Shown: in pieces, positions 32,461-44,219 of the stretch | How positions within the stretch are numbered: position 1 is the stretch's first letter | Layout of the letters: every line of letters starts with the position of its first letter | Assembly (NCBI GenBank): GCA_039720395.1 | Contig: CM077824.1 | Location: 23,637,278 to 23,701,277 of the forward strand | Length of the DNA: 64,000 nucleotides | Direction of reading: 5' to 3' | Source of the DNA: Liquidambar formosana | Taxonomy: Eukaryota > Streptophyta > Magnoliopsida > Saxifragales > Altingiaceae | Made by a program: the position numbers and the translations under genes | The notes under the pieces: generated by a model | The model's input: the letters and a program-made list of their open reading frames with translations, nothing else | Database searches by the model: none | Told to the model about the DNA's origin: nothing

Positions 32461-33413
32461 ACAACTTAGTTGTCCATAAAAATGTGATAAATTAATTTAA
32501 TACAAATAAAGTTAAACTAGTTTTTAAATAAATAAAATAATAAATACTAAAATGTAACTTTATGAAACAATAATTGAAGACTTTCTCTAACTCCTATAGT
32601 TTGTGCAAATCATGACTATATTGTTACATATGTGCACTTTTCAAATTTAACCTTCATTTTATCGTGGAGAGAATCTAATATTACATGAATAATGTTGGAC
32701 TCATGATATCTTTAAAGGTGTACTTGTAGAAAACCTATGTACTTGCTAAATTAGATGGATCAATCAGAATTGCTACTCAACCATCTTATACGAATGGTTG
32801 ATTCAATCTCCACCATGCAACACAAGGAAGTAACTTAAAAAATAAATTTATTATATCTACAAATATTTTAGTGTTTTATTTGAAAAATATTAAAATAATG
32901 TACTAAATGAGTAATTATATTTATTTATTATTATTTAATTTAAATTGCATACAAACAAAAACAAAACATATTAAAAGTTAATGAGAAAAATAGATAAAGT
33001 ATATAAAATTAAAAAACTAATTATCTCTAATTTTTAAAATCTAGAGAAAAATGTTTAAGTTCTTATGAAATAAAATTCAAAAGTATATTTATGTGATAAA
33101 TTTTATTATAAAAATTTATTAATAGGCTTTAGACATTTTAAAAATCATCATAAAATTAAGTTCTGTAATTTTATTTATTTTCTTTGTATTGTTTTGGACA
33201 ATTTTATACATGATATGATTGTCAATTTTTTGTTAATGATAAATAAAAATAAAAGTGCTTAATATTACCTACAGGATACTAAAAAATTTATTGTATAAAA
33301 ATGAGAATTGAATTGAATTGATTTTTTTTTTTTTTTTTGTTTGGTGTCACCAAAAGCATTTTTAATTAAAGATACTGTCTACCCTATCTGCTTCCCATCT
33401 AAAATATGTTCCC
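32461..33413. other. AT-rich non-coding stretch
   Basis: About 950 bp of very AT-rich sequence without coding character or recognised repeat. A T-run lies at 33323-33340. Confidence 0.45.
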
Positions 33414-33433
33414 AAACAATATGATATTTATGA

Positions 33434-33651
33434 ACCAACGAGACTTGGTCTAGCGGCAAAAGGATGAGCTGTAAACTCAGACATCCCGGGTTCGAAACCA
33501 ATCAATCTCTCTTGGCCAGCCACCAATTGGGGCTATTAGCTTGAACATTAAACAACCTCATGGGGTGGTGGCCTCGCATGGGGAGCGGAGATTAGTCGGG
33601 CTCTAATAGTTTAGAAACCTCGTTGCTTGGCAAAAAAGAAAAAAGAAAAAA
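33434..33651 (+). mobile_element. tRNA-derived SINE
   Basis: A 218-bp element has an internal RNA polymerase III promoter: an A-box-like TAGCGGCAAAAGG near 33453 and a perfect B box GGTTCGAAACC near 33489-33500. The 3' end is A-rich (GAAAAAAGAAAAAAAA). It is flanked by a perfect 20-bp target duplication AAACAATATGATATTTATGA (33414-33433 and 33652-33671), the mark of LINE-type integration. The 5' part resembles a degenerate tRNA. The family name is unknown to me. Confidence 0.92.
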
Positions 33652-33999
33652 AAACAATATGATATTTATGAGTAACAAGTCTAATGTAATATATTTTTTA
33701 ACATTATTTCATATATTTTTCACAATTCAAAAGTGTTTGTGTATAGTTCAATCCTCTCTCTTGAGGTTTGGCAAAAATATGTAGACTTCTCTTTTACTTT
33801 TAAAAATTGGGAAATTGTCGATTAGTCCATAATTAGGCAAAAGATTAACAATTAATCAAGCAAGAGTTTTTTTAATTCAATTAGTCAATGGGAGTGAAAC
33901 TTATTTAGCAATTACTCACCTTTTTAAAAAAATAAAAAAATACCTAGTTTATTATTGTTACTAAGGGCACTCATTTTTTTGTTTTTAAGGGCACCCTAT

Positions 34000-36900
34000 T
34001 GTGAACCCACAAAAAAGCGCGGAGCCCACAAGGGTTTGGCAAAAAATACAGAGGTGAAAGACAACAAACAAAAAGGAGTCGCCACCTCATTTTTTAGGGA
34101 AAAGAGGAAAACCGCAAAAATGTTTTATTTTCAAAACCACATGACTCCATTAAAGGAAAAGCAAAGTCTTTGAAACCAGAAAATTGGATTCGGGGGCTAA
34201 GTTACGACGTGGGAAGGTTCTGGGCAAAAGCCCATAGGCACCCACATCGCCTGAGTTGGTCTCTTAATTTAATTGGGCTAACTTAAGATCTTTTCCACTC
34301 AAATATCATCATATATCATCACAAGACAGCATGCATATCATATATTTCGTCCAATCATCTCATGCACAATCACTCAAATAAAACAAAACAAAAAGAAAAG
34401 AAAAGAAAAGAAAAAGCCTAGGATACTTGGATCCTAGAACGGACTTGAGCCTCACGAAGAGCGCCTACGTACCATGCAGCGAAATACATGGATCAAAGTC
34501 CACGTAGTTCGAAAAGAATAGGGTTACAACCTAATACAAACCTATGGTAAAAACCCTAGGTTTCCTTATTTGAAAGAGAATTGAATAAACAAGTTTGAAT
34601 TTAGGAAAACTTCCACAAAATGGAAACCTTGATAAAAAACAGGATTTATTATTGAAGGAAACCTTTGATTAAGACCATAGAATTGTATTAAGAAGTAACC
34701 CTAGGAGGGAGAAGAGAAAAGAAAGAAAAAGAAAGGTGAATTGGGGCACCTTCAAACCCTACTTACCTGAGCGCACAAGCTCCTAGCATTAGCTATTTCA
34801 GACCATTGCAGCCCTATTTGCAATAGGACAAGCATTGTACCTGTTTGCACCCTTACAAGTGCACACAATCATGCAAAGAAAGCAATATGCAAATCTGGAC
34901 AGAACCTTGACAAGGCCTAAAATCATCCATTAATCATGCAAACAACAAGGATAATGAATAACTAAGGACTCTAACTCAACCCTACATACAATGACTCGAC
35001 CAACATGCATAAAAACCTACCAAAGACAAGCTAACAAGCATAAGAGACTCCAATAATATCAATAAACATGATAACAAAGCACATTCTAACCAAAAAGATG
35101 ATATTTCATGTAAAATATGAAAATAGGCCTCCCTACGGCGAGCTTTCTTAAGCGAAACTATCCTAGGATAATTTCACGTAAAAAAGTCATTATGGGGAGG
35201 TGCAATTAACATATCCTACGTAAAATATATACCCTAGAACACAACAGAAGTGATTTCATGCTTAAACACATCACAAAAGACTCTCATGCAAAACCTCACT
35301 CAACGAAAAGGATAATTATCCTTAGAAAAGGATAATATCTCCAAAAACCCTATAAAATATACTATATGAATGCAAACCTAGCATGATTCAACTATATGCA
35401 GCATATATAGAATGACTATGATGAGCAACAACTCAAAAAGCTAAGCTAAGCATACTTTATAAGACCTATGCAATTTCAGGGTTATCGAAACCCTAATCTC
35501 ACAACTATGCATTAAAACCTATGAAACGACTCTAAGACATGCTCAAATTATCATGAATATCATTCATATAGCATATATTGACTAACAGGAACATCCATAC
35601 ATGATAATAATCACAGCAACCTAAACATGTGAACTATGCATGATTTAAGAAGATAGAACGAATAAGGCTATCAAATCCTTGGTAACCCAGGGATTATCAA
35701 GCATATAAAGCTATAAACTATCCTAAAATCATTCATATAACATCACATAAAGATTGAATTCAATCCACAAGAAAAGCAATTGCATGCACTATAACTATCT
35801 TAAAAGAAGAAGAAGAAAGAGAAGAAGGAGAAGCAGAAATTCATGTTCAGCATTGAAGGGATAGGCTTACCTCTTGTAGACTCTTCCTTATCTTCAATCT
35901 CCTTGTTTCCTTGCTTGCTTGGGGTTGAAGAGCCTCCTCTTGAAGTCCTTCTAGCTCTCCAAACTCGTAGCTCCCTCTCTCTCTAAGTGTAAAGTGCAAT
36001 TCACCTCCCCCATGTGCTGAATAACATGTCCTTTATATAGAAAACTGACCCCCTAAACCAATGGCTAGGATTAATTCACTAAATAATGATCCTAGGGCTC
36101 TTAGAGACTCTCTTGGTGCTCAAACAACTCAAACCTACACACTCCTAAGCTCAGACAAGTTGTTTTGGCGGAGGAAACCGTCAAAAGAGGGAAAGAAGAG
36201 TCAGAGTTTGACTTAAAGAAGGATTCCTCGGGTGACCAACTAGGCCTGGACGGTTAGCCGTTTGGGCTTGGACGGCTGACCGTCCAGCCCTGGACGGTTA
36301 CCCGAGGCCCTCCTATTTCCGCTTCGGTTTTGACTTCTACTTGCTTCAGAAGTCCTAAAATCTTCAAATTAAGTCCGATTTTGACGAAATAAAAGCCAAA
36401 ACGACCGTGTTTCGAAGGGGAACACATTTTTAGGCATTTTAGGACAAAAATTCTCAACCATGGGTGCATGGTTAGGTTTTACAAAGGTGGTTAACCATGG
36501 TACTTCACCGTCGCTAAGCTGGGTTTGTACACAAGGTCGAACTAAATGCTTTCCCAATCGAAAATTGATCTTTCTAAACATGTTTAGGACATAAATAAAG
36601 CCCAATTGAAGTTAAATGAGAGAAAATTGATTGGGTCTTATGAGTCAATTTGAGCAAACCAAGAAAGGGTCTTTTAGCCAACCCGAACCATTACGAGCCA
36701 AATTGATCTTAAACCATTAATTCATGAAATTGAACCTATATATGGACTCTATATAACCATATAAACTCGACGGAATGACTCGGGATCCATTCCAAAGTCA
36801 AATGGAAAATATACGGCTTAAAAGACGATTATGCCCTTTGAGTCGCAAAAGTTCTTATTGACTATCGAGATGAACTCCAAATCACTTCAAAATTCATACA

Positions 36901-37012
36901 CATGATATTCAATGCCATAGAAACTCAATGCAAAAGACTAGACTCAAAAAGGACTCAAAATCCTACATGAAATGATATGTCCTAGCTAAGGTGACAAAAA
37001 TGGGGTGTGACA
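34000..37012 (-). repeat. 3' LTR of the Ogre-like element
   Basis: On the minus strand it starts TGTCACACCCCATTTTTGTC (37012) and ends GTGGGTTCACA (34000). A TATA box CTATATAAAGG lies at about 36032-36041, and palindromic GGACGG/CCGTCC words lie at 36246-36303, upstream of it in U3. The long R/U5 part is A-rich on the plus strand. The adjoining GAGGGGCTTT (minus strand, about 37013-37022) is the polypurine tract. Confidence 0.9.
36246..36303 (-). promoter_or_regulatory. GGACGG palindromes in the Ogre LTR U3
   Basis: TGGACGGCTGACCGTCCA at 36269-36286 is a palindrome with a 4-nt centre. It is flanked by CTGGACGGTTAGCCGT (left) and CTGGACGGTTACC (right). The counterpart in the right LTR (about 56257-56314) has several point changes that partly break the symmetry. 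This is a third family of palindrome cluster in this window. Confidence 0.7.
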
Positions 37013-37105
37013 AAAGCCCCTCATTGGTGAACAAGTTTCATTTGCAAGCCAATGATCAAAGAACAACCCATTTTTGTTTGATGGATTAATCTCATTAATA
37101 CCAAC
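37013..37105 (-). other. Remaining 3' internal end of the Ogre-like element with polypurine tract
   Basis: About 93 bp between the left LTR and the foreign block. It includes AATGAGGGGCTTT (minus strand) directly before the LTR, the expected primer for plus-strand DNA synthesis. It has no counterpart next to the right LTR, as expected for internal sequence. Confidence 0.7.
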
Positions 37106-37112
37106 AAACTCA

Positions 37113-37542
37113 AATTTTTGGAACCTACTCATCGACATCTTCGAAACAAGATCCATATTATTTAGGTAATTATTAAAAAAAATTGAAATTGTAAAATTTT
37201 ATTATTTGGCTCAATCAAATATAATACTTCAAAAAACTGTAAAATTTTACCACTTCACAAAATAGTAAAATTTTTCACTTATCTCTTTAGAACTCTAAAA
37301 AACTGTTTATATGGAGGGGAAAAAAAATAATTAAAGAAGCTGCTGCATCATATATACCAACAATTTGTGATTGCCTACCTCCACCTCGCCACACCTATTC
37401 AACATAAGTATTTGGCTTCTGGCTTTTTTTTTTTTAATTTTTTTTTATTTATAACTTGGAGCACCTTCTTTGCTTTGCATTTCTTTATGTTTTTTTTGGT
37501 ATAGTAGGTGCATAAATTGGTGACTTTCATTAACAGTATGTT
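37113..37542 (+). other. Non-coding start of the duplicated block (copy 1)
   Basis: AT-rich sequence identical, apart from a few bases, to 57113-57535. It lies 5' of a truncated Tat-like element. No LTR or leader features are recognised. Confidence 0.5.
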
Positions 37543-38056
37543 ATGACAAACCAAATGCTTATCGCAAACTACGATGTCGAGAAGGTGTACATTGACAACG
37601 GGGCACCAATAAATGTCATGTTCAAGAAACTATTTGACCAGCTCGGTCTGAAAGATTCAGATCTAAAACCGCCATGTAAGCCTCAGAGCCTTCATTGGAA
37701 ACACTACTTTCCCCCTCGAGCAGATCTATCTAGCAGTTCGGGCAGGGCCAGTTCAGACCATGGAAACTTTTGTGGTAATTTAGGAACGCTTTGCTTGCAA
37801 TCTCATTCTGGGCTAACCTTAGATCCACGCCATCCGGGCTGTGCCCTTGACATATCATCAATCAGTTTGGTTTCTCTGTTCGGGGGGAATTATAGAGATC
37901 AGAGGAAACCAAGCTATAGCTAGGGAATGCTTCCTCACAGAGTACACCGGACACTCAAGTCCATCTTCATCTAGGCTCAAATCAAAGATAGCTAAGCTCC
38001 CTAGCTCAGACACAGAAGTTCAACCCTCAAAGAAACCAGAGCAAAAGAAGAAGACT
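37543..38056 (+). pseudogene. Tat-like Gypsy aspartic protease fragment (copy 1)
   Basis: It contains KVYIDNGAPINVMFKKLFDQ, a retropepsin active-site segment (D-N-G instead of D-S/T-G). After a frameshift near 37690 it continues in another frame with PLTYHQSVWFL and EIRGNQAIARECFLTEYTG, the usual C-terminal protease and linker of Tat-lineage pol. Gag is missing upstream, so the element is 5'-truncated. Multiple stops are present. It is cut at 38057-38061 by the solo LTR insertion. Confidence 0.75.
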
Positions 38057-38158
38057 AAGAATGTGAGGACCCAAGGCTTGATTTATGAGAATTTTGGGTT
38101 AAGATGTGCTAAGGTAGGTTTTAGTGAGCCTAACACTTCTTTTTGTGTATGTGAGCAA

Positions 38159-38315
38159 TATAGTTGACTACAATGACTTATAGTCGACTATATTATCAGG
38201 TAGAACCTCTTTTGTGCATGCTGAGAAATTTAGTTGACTATAATGAGTTATAGTCGGCTATATTGTCAGGCAGAATGTTACAATACTTAATTTGGGGAGT
38301 TTTAGTCGACTATAA
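38159..38315. promoter_or_regulatory. TATAGTCGACTATA palindrome cluster in U3
   Basis: Units lie at 38159-38172 (one mismatch), 38179-38192 (TATAGTCGACTATA, perfect), 38229-38242, 38249-38262 (one mismatch) and 38302-38315. The cluster occupies the same place relative to the TATA box as the TTTCAG..CTGAAA cluster of the related LTR at 21419, but the sequence is entirely different. Confidence 0.75.
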
Positions 38316-39245
38316 CGCACGAATTTCAGTTTTTGGGCTAGATTTTAATGGGGTAAAAAGACCATCATACCCCTCACTTATACCCCATTTATAAACCCAA
38401 CTTCTAGAGGGTTCTTACCCATCCTTCCCAGCCAAGAGAGAAAGATAGAGAAGAAGAGAAGGAGAAAGGAGGAGAGGCTCGACGGTGGCTCGCCAGAGCA
38501 CGGTAGCCTCGATCCGACACCGGCGAGCTCGGATCTAGCGTATTTTGGCCTGATCTACACATGTATGGTTGTGGATTTGGATTTCTTCACTCTATTTTTG
38601 AGGTAGGGGCATTTTCTCATCTTAAACCATTGATGCATGGGGTTTTGGGTTTAAATCATGTAAAAATACATGTATTTGGCATGCTTTGCATAAATATCAT
38701 GCATATGGGCATATTTTATGGGTTTTAATAAATTTTGGGAAAATCTAGGGTTTTGTATTTACCCTATTTGGTCATATGCATGTTACATTTCAAACCCTCA
38801 CATGATTTAGGGTACAATGGGTTGGTTTACATTCCTCCTTTTTGTTATATTCTTGTTATTTATGAAACTCTTATATGTTTAAGGGTTTAAATAGGTTGGT
38901 TTTTAAAACCTATTGGACTATTTTGTGTGGTTGGAATATTGGGTTTCATTTTTATATAAATGATTTGAAACTATTATATTGAAAATGGTTAGGAAATGAT
39001 TACTATAATTTATGGAGTTATTTTATATGGTTTTCAAAGTACAAACCTATTATGTGGTTTTTGGAAAATTTATATAATTTTCCAGTTTATGTGGGAATTA
39101 TGAAATTGGTAAATGAAAAGAAAAGTGTTAATGATATGGATATGGTGATGAGGGCTACTGGAGATAGGATTACTGCGATCCCAAAGGAACGGGACATCTT
39201 GCCGTGTCTTCCTATCCTTTAGTCCTGGGCTATGTGCCCAAATAG

Positions 39246-39338
39246 AGGTTACTGCGGTCCCATGTAGGGATGTCTTGCCGTGTTTCCTCTTGAGGTTACT
39301 GCGGTCCCAAATAGGGATGTCTTGCCATGTTTCCTCCT
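39246..39338 (+). repeat. 48-bp tandem units in the solo LTR
   Basis: GGTTACTGCGGTCCCA followed by AGGGATGTCTTGCCRTGTTT occurs at about 39246-39290 and 39294-39338, with a more diverged unit at about 39167-39213. They lie downstream of the leader. The copy at 58055-60179 shows the same units. Confidence 0.7.
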
Positions 39339-40177
39339 ATTCCGTACGCGAGGGCCCCGTATGACTTGGGGAGGATTTATCAGTTTGAAAGACTGATGTT
39401 ATGGATTGCCAGATATGGCGGATGATGGTTACTAGCTTATAAGGTTGTGATATGATATCAGAAAATGATGGTTAATTCATTTGTAAAATGATGATTTTGA
39501 TAACAAATAACTTGAGTTATTTCTTACCTCTTTAAAAAAAAAAAAGGGTGTTGCTATTTAATGATTTAACTTCCGCAGTTATTTCGTTATACTTGTATCA
39601 GTTTTATTTACCGAAAAATTATATTGCAAACTAATCAATGGTTTTGCAGGGCTTTGGAAAAGTATATAAATTATGGTTTTTAAAACCTTGGGTTATTTTG
39701 GGAAAATGTTTTCCTAGTGAGCGTGTAGCTCATACCCCCACAGTTTTTCTTGCAGGTCATATTTTCAAAAAAGCTTGACTTGGGGTTTGGGAAGCACATC
39801 AGCATGCTTGCATTCATATAGAGGATCATTGTATTTTATTTCGACTTTGAGCCTAGGCATGTATTAATTTTAATTCATGGCCTGTAATAAAAAGATAAGT
39901 AGTGGATGCAGATGTGGATGAGACCCATGTGATTACGATACAGCTTGTAGTTTTATTTATTTTGGAATAGTGTGTGGATGGTTGAAATGATTATAAATGG
40001 GTTTTTATAGGTTTTATGATTAGTCGATAACTTGGTATGTCCTATTTACAGACGGGACCATGCTGGATTTTCTAAAAATGTTTTCAAAAGAATTATTTTC
40101 ATTAAACATCCACCAAAATTGGCTTTAAAACTGATTTTTTTACTATATAACTAACGGTCCCCGATCGTTACAAAGAA

Positions 40178-42060
40178 GGACATGGATCCCTTATAACAAC
40201 TAAAGAACAGGCGGCCCGGAGTAGAAAAAACCACATCTGAGCCGGCGGACCAACTAGAGAGGAGCTCAGGAAGATGGTCATCGATCCGAAGAACATAGAG
40301 AAATTCTTTTGGAATGGTGACTCTCTACTCGAGAAAAATGCAACCAAACTATTCGAGTTTTTGAAGGCAAATGTCGATGTTTTTGCCTGGTCTCCACATG
40401 AAATGCCTTGTATAAGCCCAAGTTTGATGACTCACGAGCTTTAGGTTTACCCTAATCAAAAGCTAATTGTTCATAAACAACGCACTCTCAGATGAAAAAG
40501 CTTAGGCTATAACAGATGAGGTTAGCAAGCTACTTAAAGCTAGTTTCATTAGAGAAGTCAAGTATTCGAGCTGGCTCACAAACCCGGTCCGCGTAAAAAG
40601 AAGATAGGGGATTGGAGGGTTTGTATAGATTTTACTGACCTCAACAAGTCATGTCCAAAAGATTAGTTTTCCGCTCCCAAAGATTAATCAGCTAATCGAT
40701 TCTATCTCGAGATATGCAATACTAAGTATATTTAATGCATTCTCCAGATACCATCAGATACCAATGGTCAAGCATTATCAAGAGAAGACCTTATTTATCA
40801 CTCTAATTAGAACTTATTGTTACAAAGTGATGCCATTCAGGCTAAAGAATACCGGGGCAACCTACTAATACTTAGTCAGTAAAATGTTTGAGGGGCTCAT
40901 TAGGAAGAACTTGGAAGCCTATGTCGACGACACCATAGTAAAAAGCAATTTGGAGAAAGAACACCTTGCTGATTTAGTTGAAGCATTCTCTAGACTCAAG
41001 CAGTTCGATATGAAGTTAAATGCTAAAAATAGCTCCTTCGGGGTCAGCTCAGGAAAATTCTTGGGGCACCTAGTCTCTAGAAGGGGGATCGAGGCCAATT
41101 CAAGCAAAATTGAGGTGATCATAAATTTGAAAATTCTAACTCGGGTCAGAGATGTACAACAACTAAATAGTATGGTCGCAGCTCTAAGTCGTTTCATCTC
41201 CAGATCCCCAGACAAGTGCCACCTCTTTTTTCAAATCCTCAAAAAGAGCCGAAGTGCAGCGTGGAATCCAGACTACTAAGAAGCATGCACACAACTCTTG
41301 AACCACCTAGAACAACTACTGGTACTTACCAACTTGCATATCGATGAATCTCTCTATCTTTGCCTAATATATCAACTCATGTGCTAAGTGGAGTTCTGGT
41401 CATACAATGAGTTAGGGAGTAGAAACCGGTTTAGTATGTCAGTAAAACCATGTTAGATGTCGAGAGCAGATACCTACTTCTGGAAAAACTCCTCCTCGCA
41501 CTTGTTACTACCTCAAGAAAACTCCAACATTACTTCCAATCTCACCCATAATCATGCTAACCAATTATCTTAAAGACATACTGAGAAAGGACGGAAGTTC
41601 AGTTTTCTTTGACCAAACGGGGGGCAAGGAAGGAACTTGGGAGCTTATGGTTAACGGAACTTCAAAAACTAAAGGGGCAAGTCTTAGAATAGTATTGACC
41701 ACCCTGGGGAAGATAGTTATTAAGCAAGCAAGCAATCAGACTTGAATTCCTAGCCCTCAAATAATAAAGTCGAATACGAGGCAATTCTTGCCGGGCTGGA
41801 GATTACTAAAGCAGCTAGGGTAAGAAAACTCATTGTTCTCAGTGATTCTCAACTCGTAGTGAGACAACTGAACAAAGAATATGAGACCAAGGATAGTAGG
41901 ATGAAAGCCTACACACAGATAGCATAGGAGTTAGCATCTAAATTCAAGGAAATTGAGTTTAAACGATTCCTAGAGATCAAAACAGGCATGTTGACTCCCT
42001 AGTTGCACTGGGAGCCACCCTAAAAACGAACCAAGAACCATCCATGTCATAATGCTACAT
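40178..42060 (+). pseudogene. Tat-like Gypsy reverse transcriptase and RNase H (copy 1)
   Basis: RT blocks in order, with frame breaks: DWRVCIDFTDLNKSCPKD near 40610-40665, YCYKVMPFRLKNTGATY near 40810-40865, the catalytic box YVDD at 40920-40931 within EAYVDDTIVKSN, then KFLGHLVSRRGIEAN and LNSMVAALSRFISRSPDKC. An in-frame TAA near 40865, absent in copy 2, is private to this copy. The RNase H part (41554-42060) reads ELMVNGTSKTKGASL, where the first catalytic Asp is replaced by Asn. The source is a decayed Tat-lineage element distinct from the Ogre-like one. Confidence 0.85.
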
Positions 42061-42189
42061 GAACCAAGCATTGGGAATGAGAAACCAGTTTACACTATCA
42101 GGGTCATACCTCCGAGTTAGATAGGCCAAATTATTGCTTAATTACAGAAGGAAGAACTCCCAGAGGATAAAAATAAAAACTATAGAATA

Positions 42190-42726
42190 CGGGTAAGGGA
42201 GGCTCGGTTTTGGCTCTCTTCATCTAGGATATTATACAGAAGATCGTATTCAGGCACCTACCTCAGATACTTACATCCATCAGAGGTTGAGAATTTGTTA
42301 GTCGAGCTCCACCAAGGCTCATGTGGGGGTTATGCTGGAGGTCGGTCCCTAGCTCATCGAGCAATATCAAGGCTTTTGGTGGTCATACATGCAAAAGGAT
42401 TCAGTTCGGTTCGTTAAGATGTGTCTGAAGTGTCAGCTATTCGCAGACAAGATACATCAACCAGCTCAAGAGCTCTACCTACTTGTGAGCCTGTGGCTTT
42501 TTCCTTAGTGAGGTCTAAATCTGGTAGGCTCTCTACCTCAGGCCTCAGAGAAAAGGAAATATTTGTTCATCGCCATAGACTACTTCACGAAATAGGTGGA
42601 AGCCATAACTCTTGCATCAATCAAGGACTCCAACATCATTAAGGTTTTGTGGGAAAATATCATCACTCGATTCGGGGTCTGAGAGCCTTTATATCAGATA
42701 ACGGAAATTAGTTTGACAGTAGAAAG
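42190..42726 (+). pseudogene. Tat-like integrase N-terminal region (copy 1)
   Basis: With frameshifts, this shows the integrase zinc-binding region (ELHQGSCGGYAGGRSLAHRA, then KMCLKCQLFADK), followed by pieces of the catalytic core up to a SDNGN-like motif near 42700. It is broken at 42732 by an LTR insertion. There is at least one single-base deletion relative to copy 2. Confidence 0.75.
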
Positions 42727-42731
42727 ACCAG

Positions 42732-44031
42732 TAGACACCCCATTTTGTACCCGTTGTCATCTTAAAGTCTCGTGGTCCCAATGATGAGGTTATTATTCGT
42801 CTTGACAAAATGCGAAGTGATTCCAAACGAGCCAATGAAGTCACAGTGAAAATCCTAAGTTTGCAGCCATTTTTTATTCAGCCCTAATGCGTACGCACCT
42901 GTAATGGGTGCGGACGCATTCCTGCGTACGCAACCACTTGGGATGCGTACGCACCCTCCCTTTTTATGGAAACTCCAGATTTAGTAGTTCTTTCTCCCTA
43001 AGACTTCTAATTAAAAAGAAGAATCCTATTTCGAATGCAATTGCAGTTAGCAACCTGGGAAGGACTCCTAAAACCCTAAGAATCTCAATATATACACCAT
43101 TATAATTCTGAAAGGGGGACTAGAACTCCTAATCCAAGGAGCCAACATACAATTCACCCAAAAACCCTACACTGAGGATTCATGCTGTGATTTTGGAGGC
43201 TTGCAAGGAGGAATTAAGCGGATTTGAAGGCGCGTAAACCTGAGGGTAATTCTCTATCAATTTCTATTCAGTTTCATAGGTTATGGTTATGGATGATGGA
43301 ATTAATGTTGGTATAATCATATGCATGCTGGTTGATGTGTGTTATTTATTTATTATGCATGATTTAGAAGAGTAGGGTTGTTAGAAAGTGAAATTTGTCA
43401 TAATTCAGCAACAATTTTCTAAAATCAGAAATCGTATTTTAATCATAACTTTTGACTCCGAAGTTGGAATTGGATGACATTAGTCTTCTTAAAAAGATAA
43501 TTCAATTCTCTACAACTTTGTATTTCACGAGTTTTGTCCAATTCCAATGTTTTTATACCCAAAAATGCGATTGAAGTTGCTACTGTTATAAAGTGACGAA
43601 AATCACTTTCTTTTCTCTTTTTCTCTTTTATTTATTTGATCTCATTATGCATGATTATGGGTGAAATATGATGTTAGAATGCATGCTTAGGATGAATAAG
43701 TTGTATAATTATTGTATATCATGCCATAATAGTAGAGTAGGTTAAAACTGAATAGGACCGACTGACTGCCCGTTTATCATTGTTATTATCAATTAATGAT
43801 ATTAATATTGATATGTTAGGCAAACATTCATTCTTCTGATTTCGTAGTAAAGCTATTTGCTTGTAGTATTCTAGATATTTAGTTTTAGGGTAGTTTGTAT
43901 TGTTTTTGTTTTTTTTTTTTTCTAGATTTTGGGATACGCCTACAGGTTACGTACGCACCTCTCATGGTTGCGTACACACCCCATTGAGGCGGACAGTTTT
44001 CTTCTCGTTTGGATTATACTGGAGGAGATCA
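42732..44031 (+). mobile_element. Solo LTR with GCGTACGC palindromes (copy 1)
   Basis: It starts TAGACACCCCATTTTGTACC; in copy 2 the start is TGTAGACACC, so two bases are lost here. It probably ends GAGATCA at 44031, with ACCAG on both sides (42727-42731 and 44032-44036). It includes palindromic TGCGTACGCA at 42888-42897, 42923-42932 and 42944-42953, a related unit near 42908-42919, and more GTACGCACC words near 43949-43981. The right border rests on the short duplication alone. Confidence 0.6.
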
Positions 44032-44219
44032 ACCAGTTCCAGGTTTTGTTGAGGCTGTTTAGGTTCCAAAGGTTGGTCAAGCTCGGGCTCCAAAAGCTAA
44101 TCTTGTTCGAGCTCAACTGCCGAAGTCAGAGGAAGATTAGCTTAGGTAAAGGGAATATCAGAGATCCCCAGGAATTAAAGAAGTGCTAGAGTGGCCAAGG
44201 TGTCCCAGGAAAGCTAATA

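Larger units (their letters stand above)
38062..40172 (+). mobile_element. Solo LTR, Gypsy (Tekay-like?), copy 1
   Basis: A 2111-bp LTR starts TGTGAGGACCC and ends CGTTACA, with TSD AAGAA (38057-38061 and 40173-40177). U3 has TAGTCGACTA palindromes, then TTTATAAA at 38388-38395, a leader rich in GAGA/GGAGG, and repeated GGTTACTGCGGTCCCA units near 39246-39338. It interrupts the Tat-like pol between protease and RT. The same insertion exists in the right-hand copy, so it predates the block duplication. Confidence 0.92.

Noticed and set aside
33453..33505. Functional tRNA gene
   Set aside because: A and B boxes are present, but the sequence does not fold into a clear cloverleaf, continues into a SINE body with an A-rich tail, and is flanked by a 20-bp target duplication.
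40919..41215. 98-codon minus-strand frames opposite the Tat-like RT (also at 60927-61223)
   Set aside because: Shadow of the plus-strand RT frame; duplicated only because the RT is duplicated.
42888..42953. GCGTACGC repeats considered as a CRISPR-like array or CpG island
   Set aside because: There are too few units, the spacing is irregular and the context is a plant LTR; palindromic U3 sites fit better.
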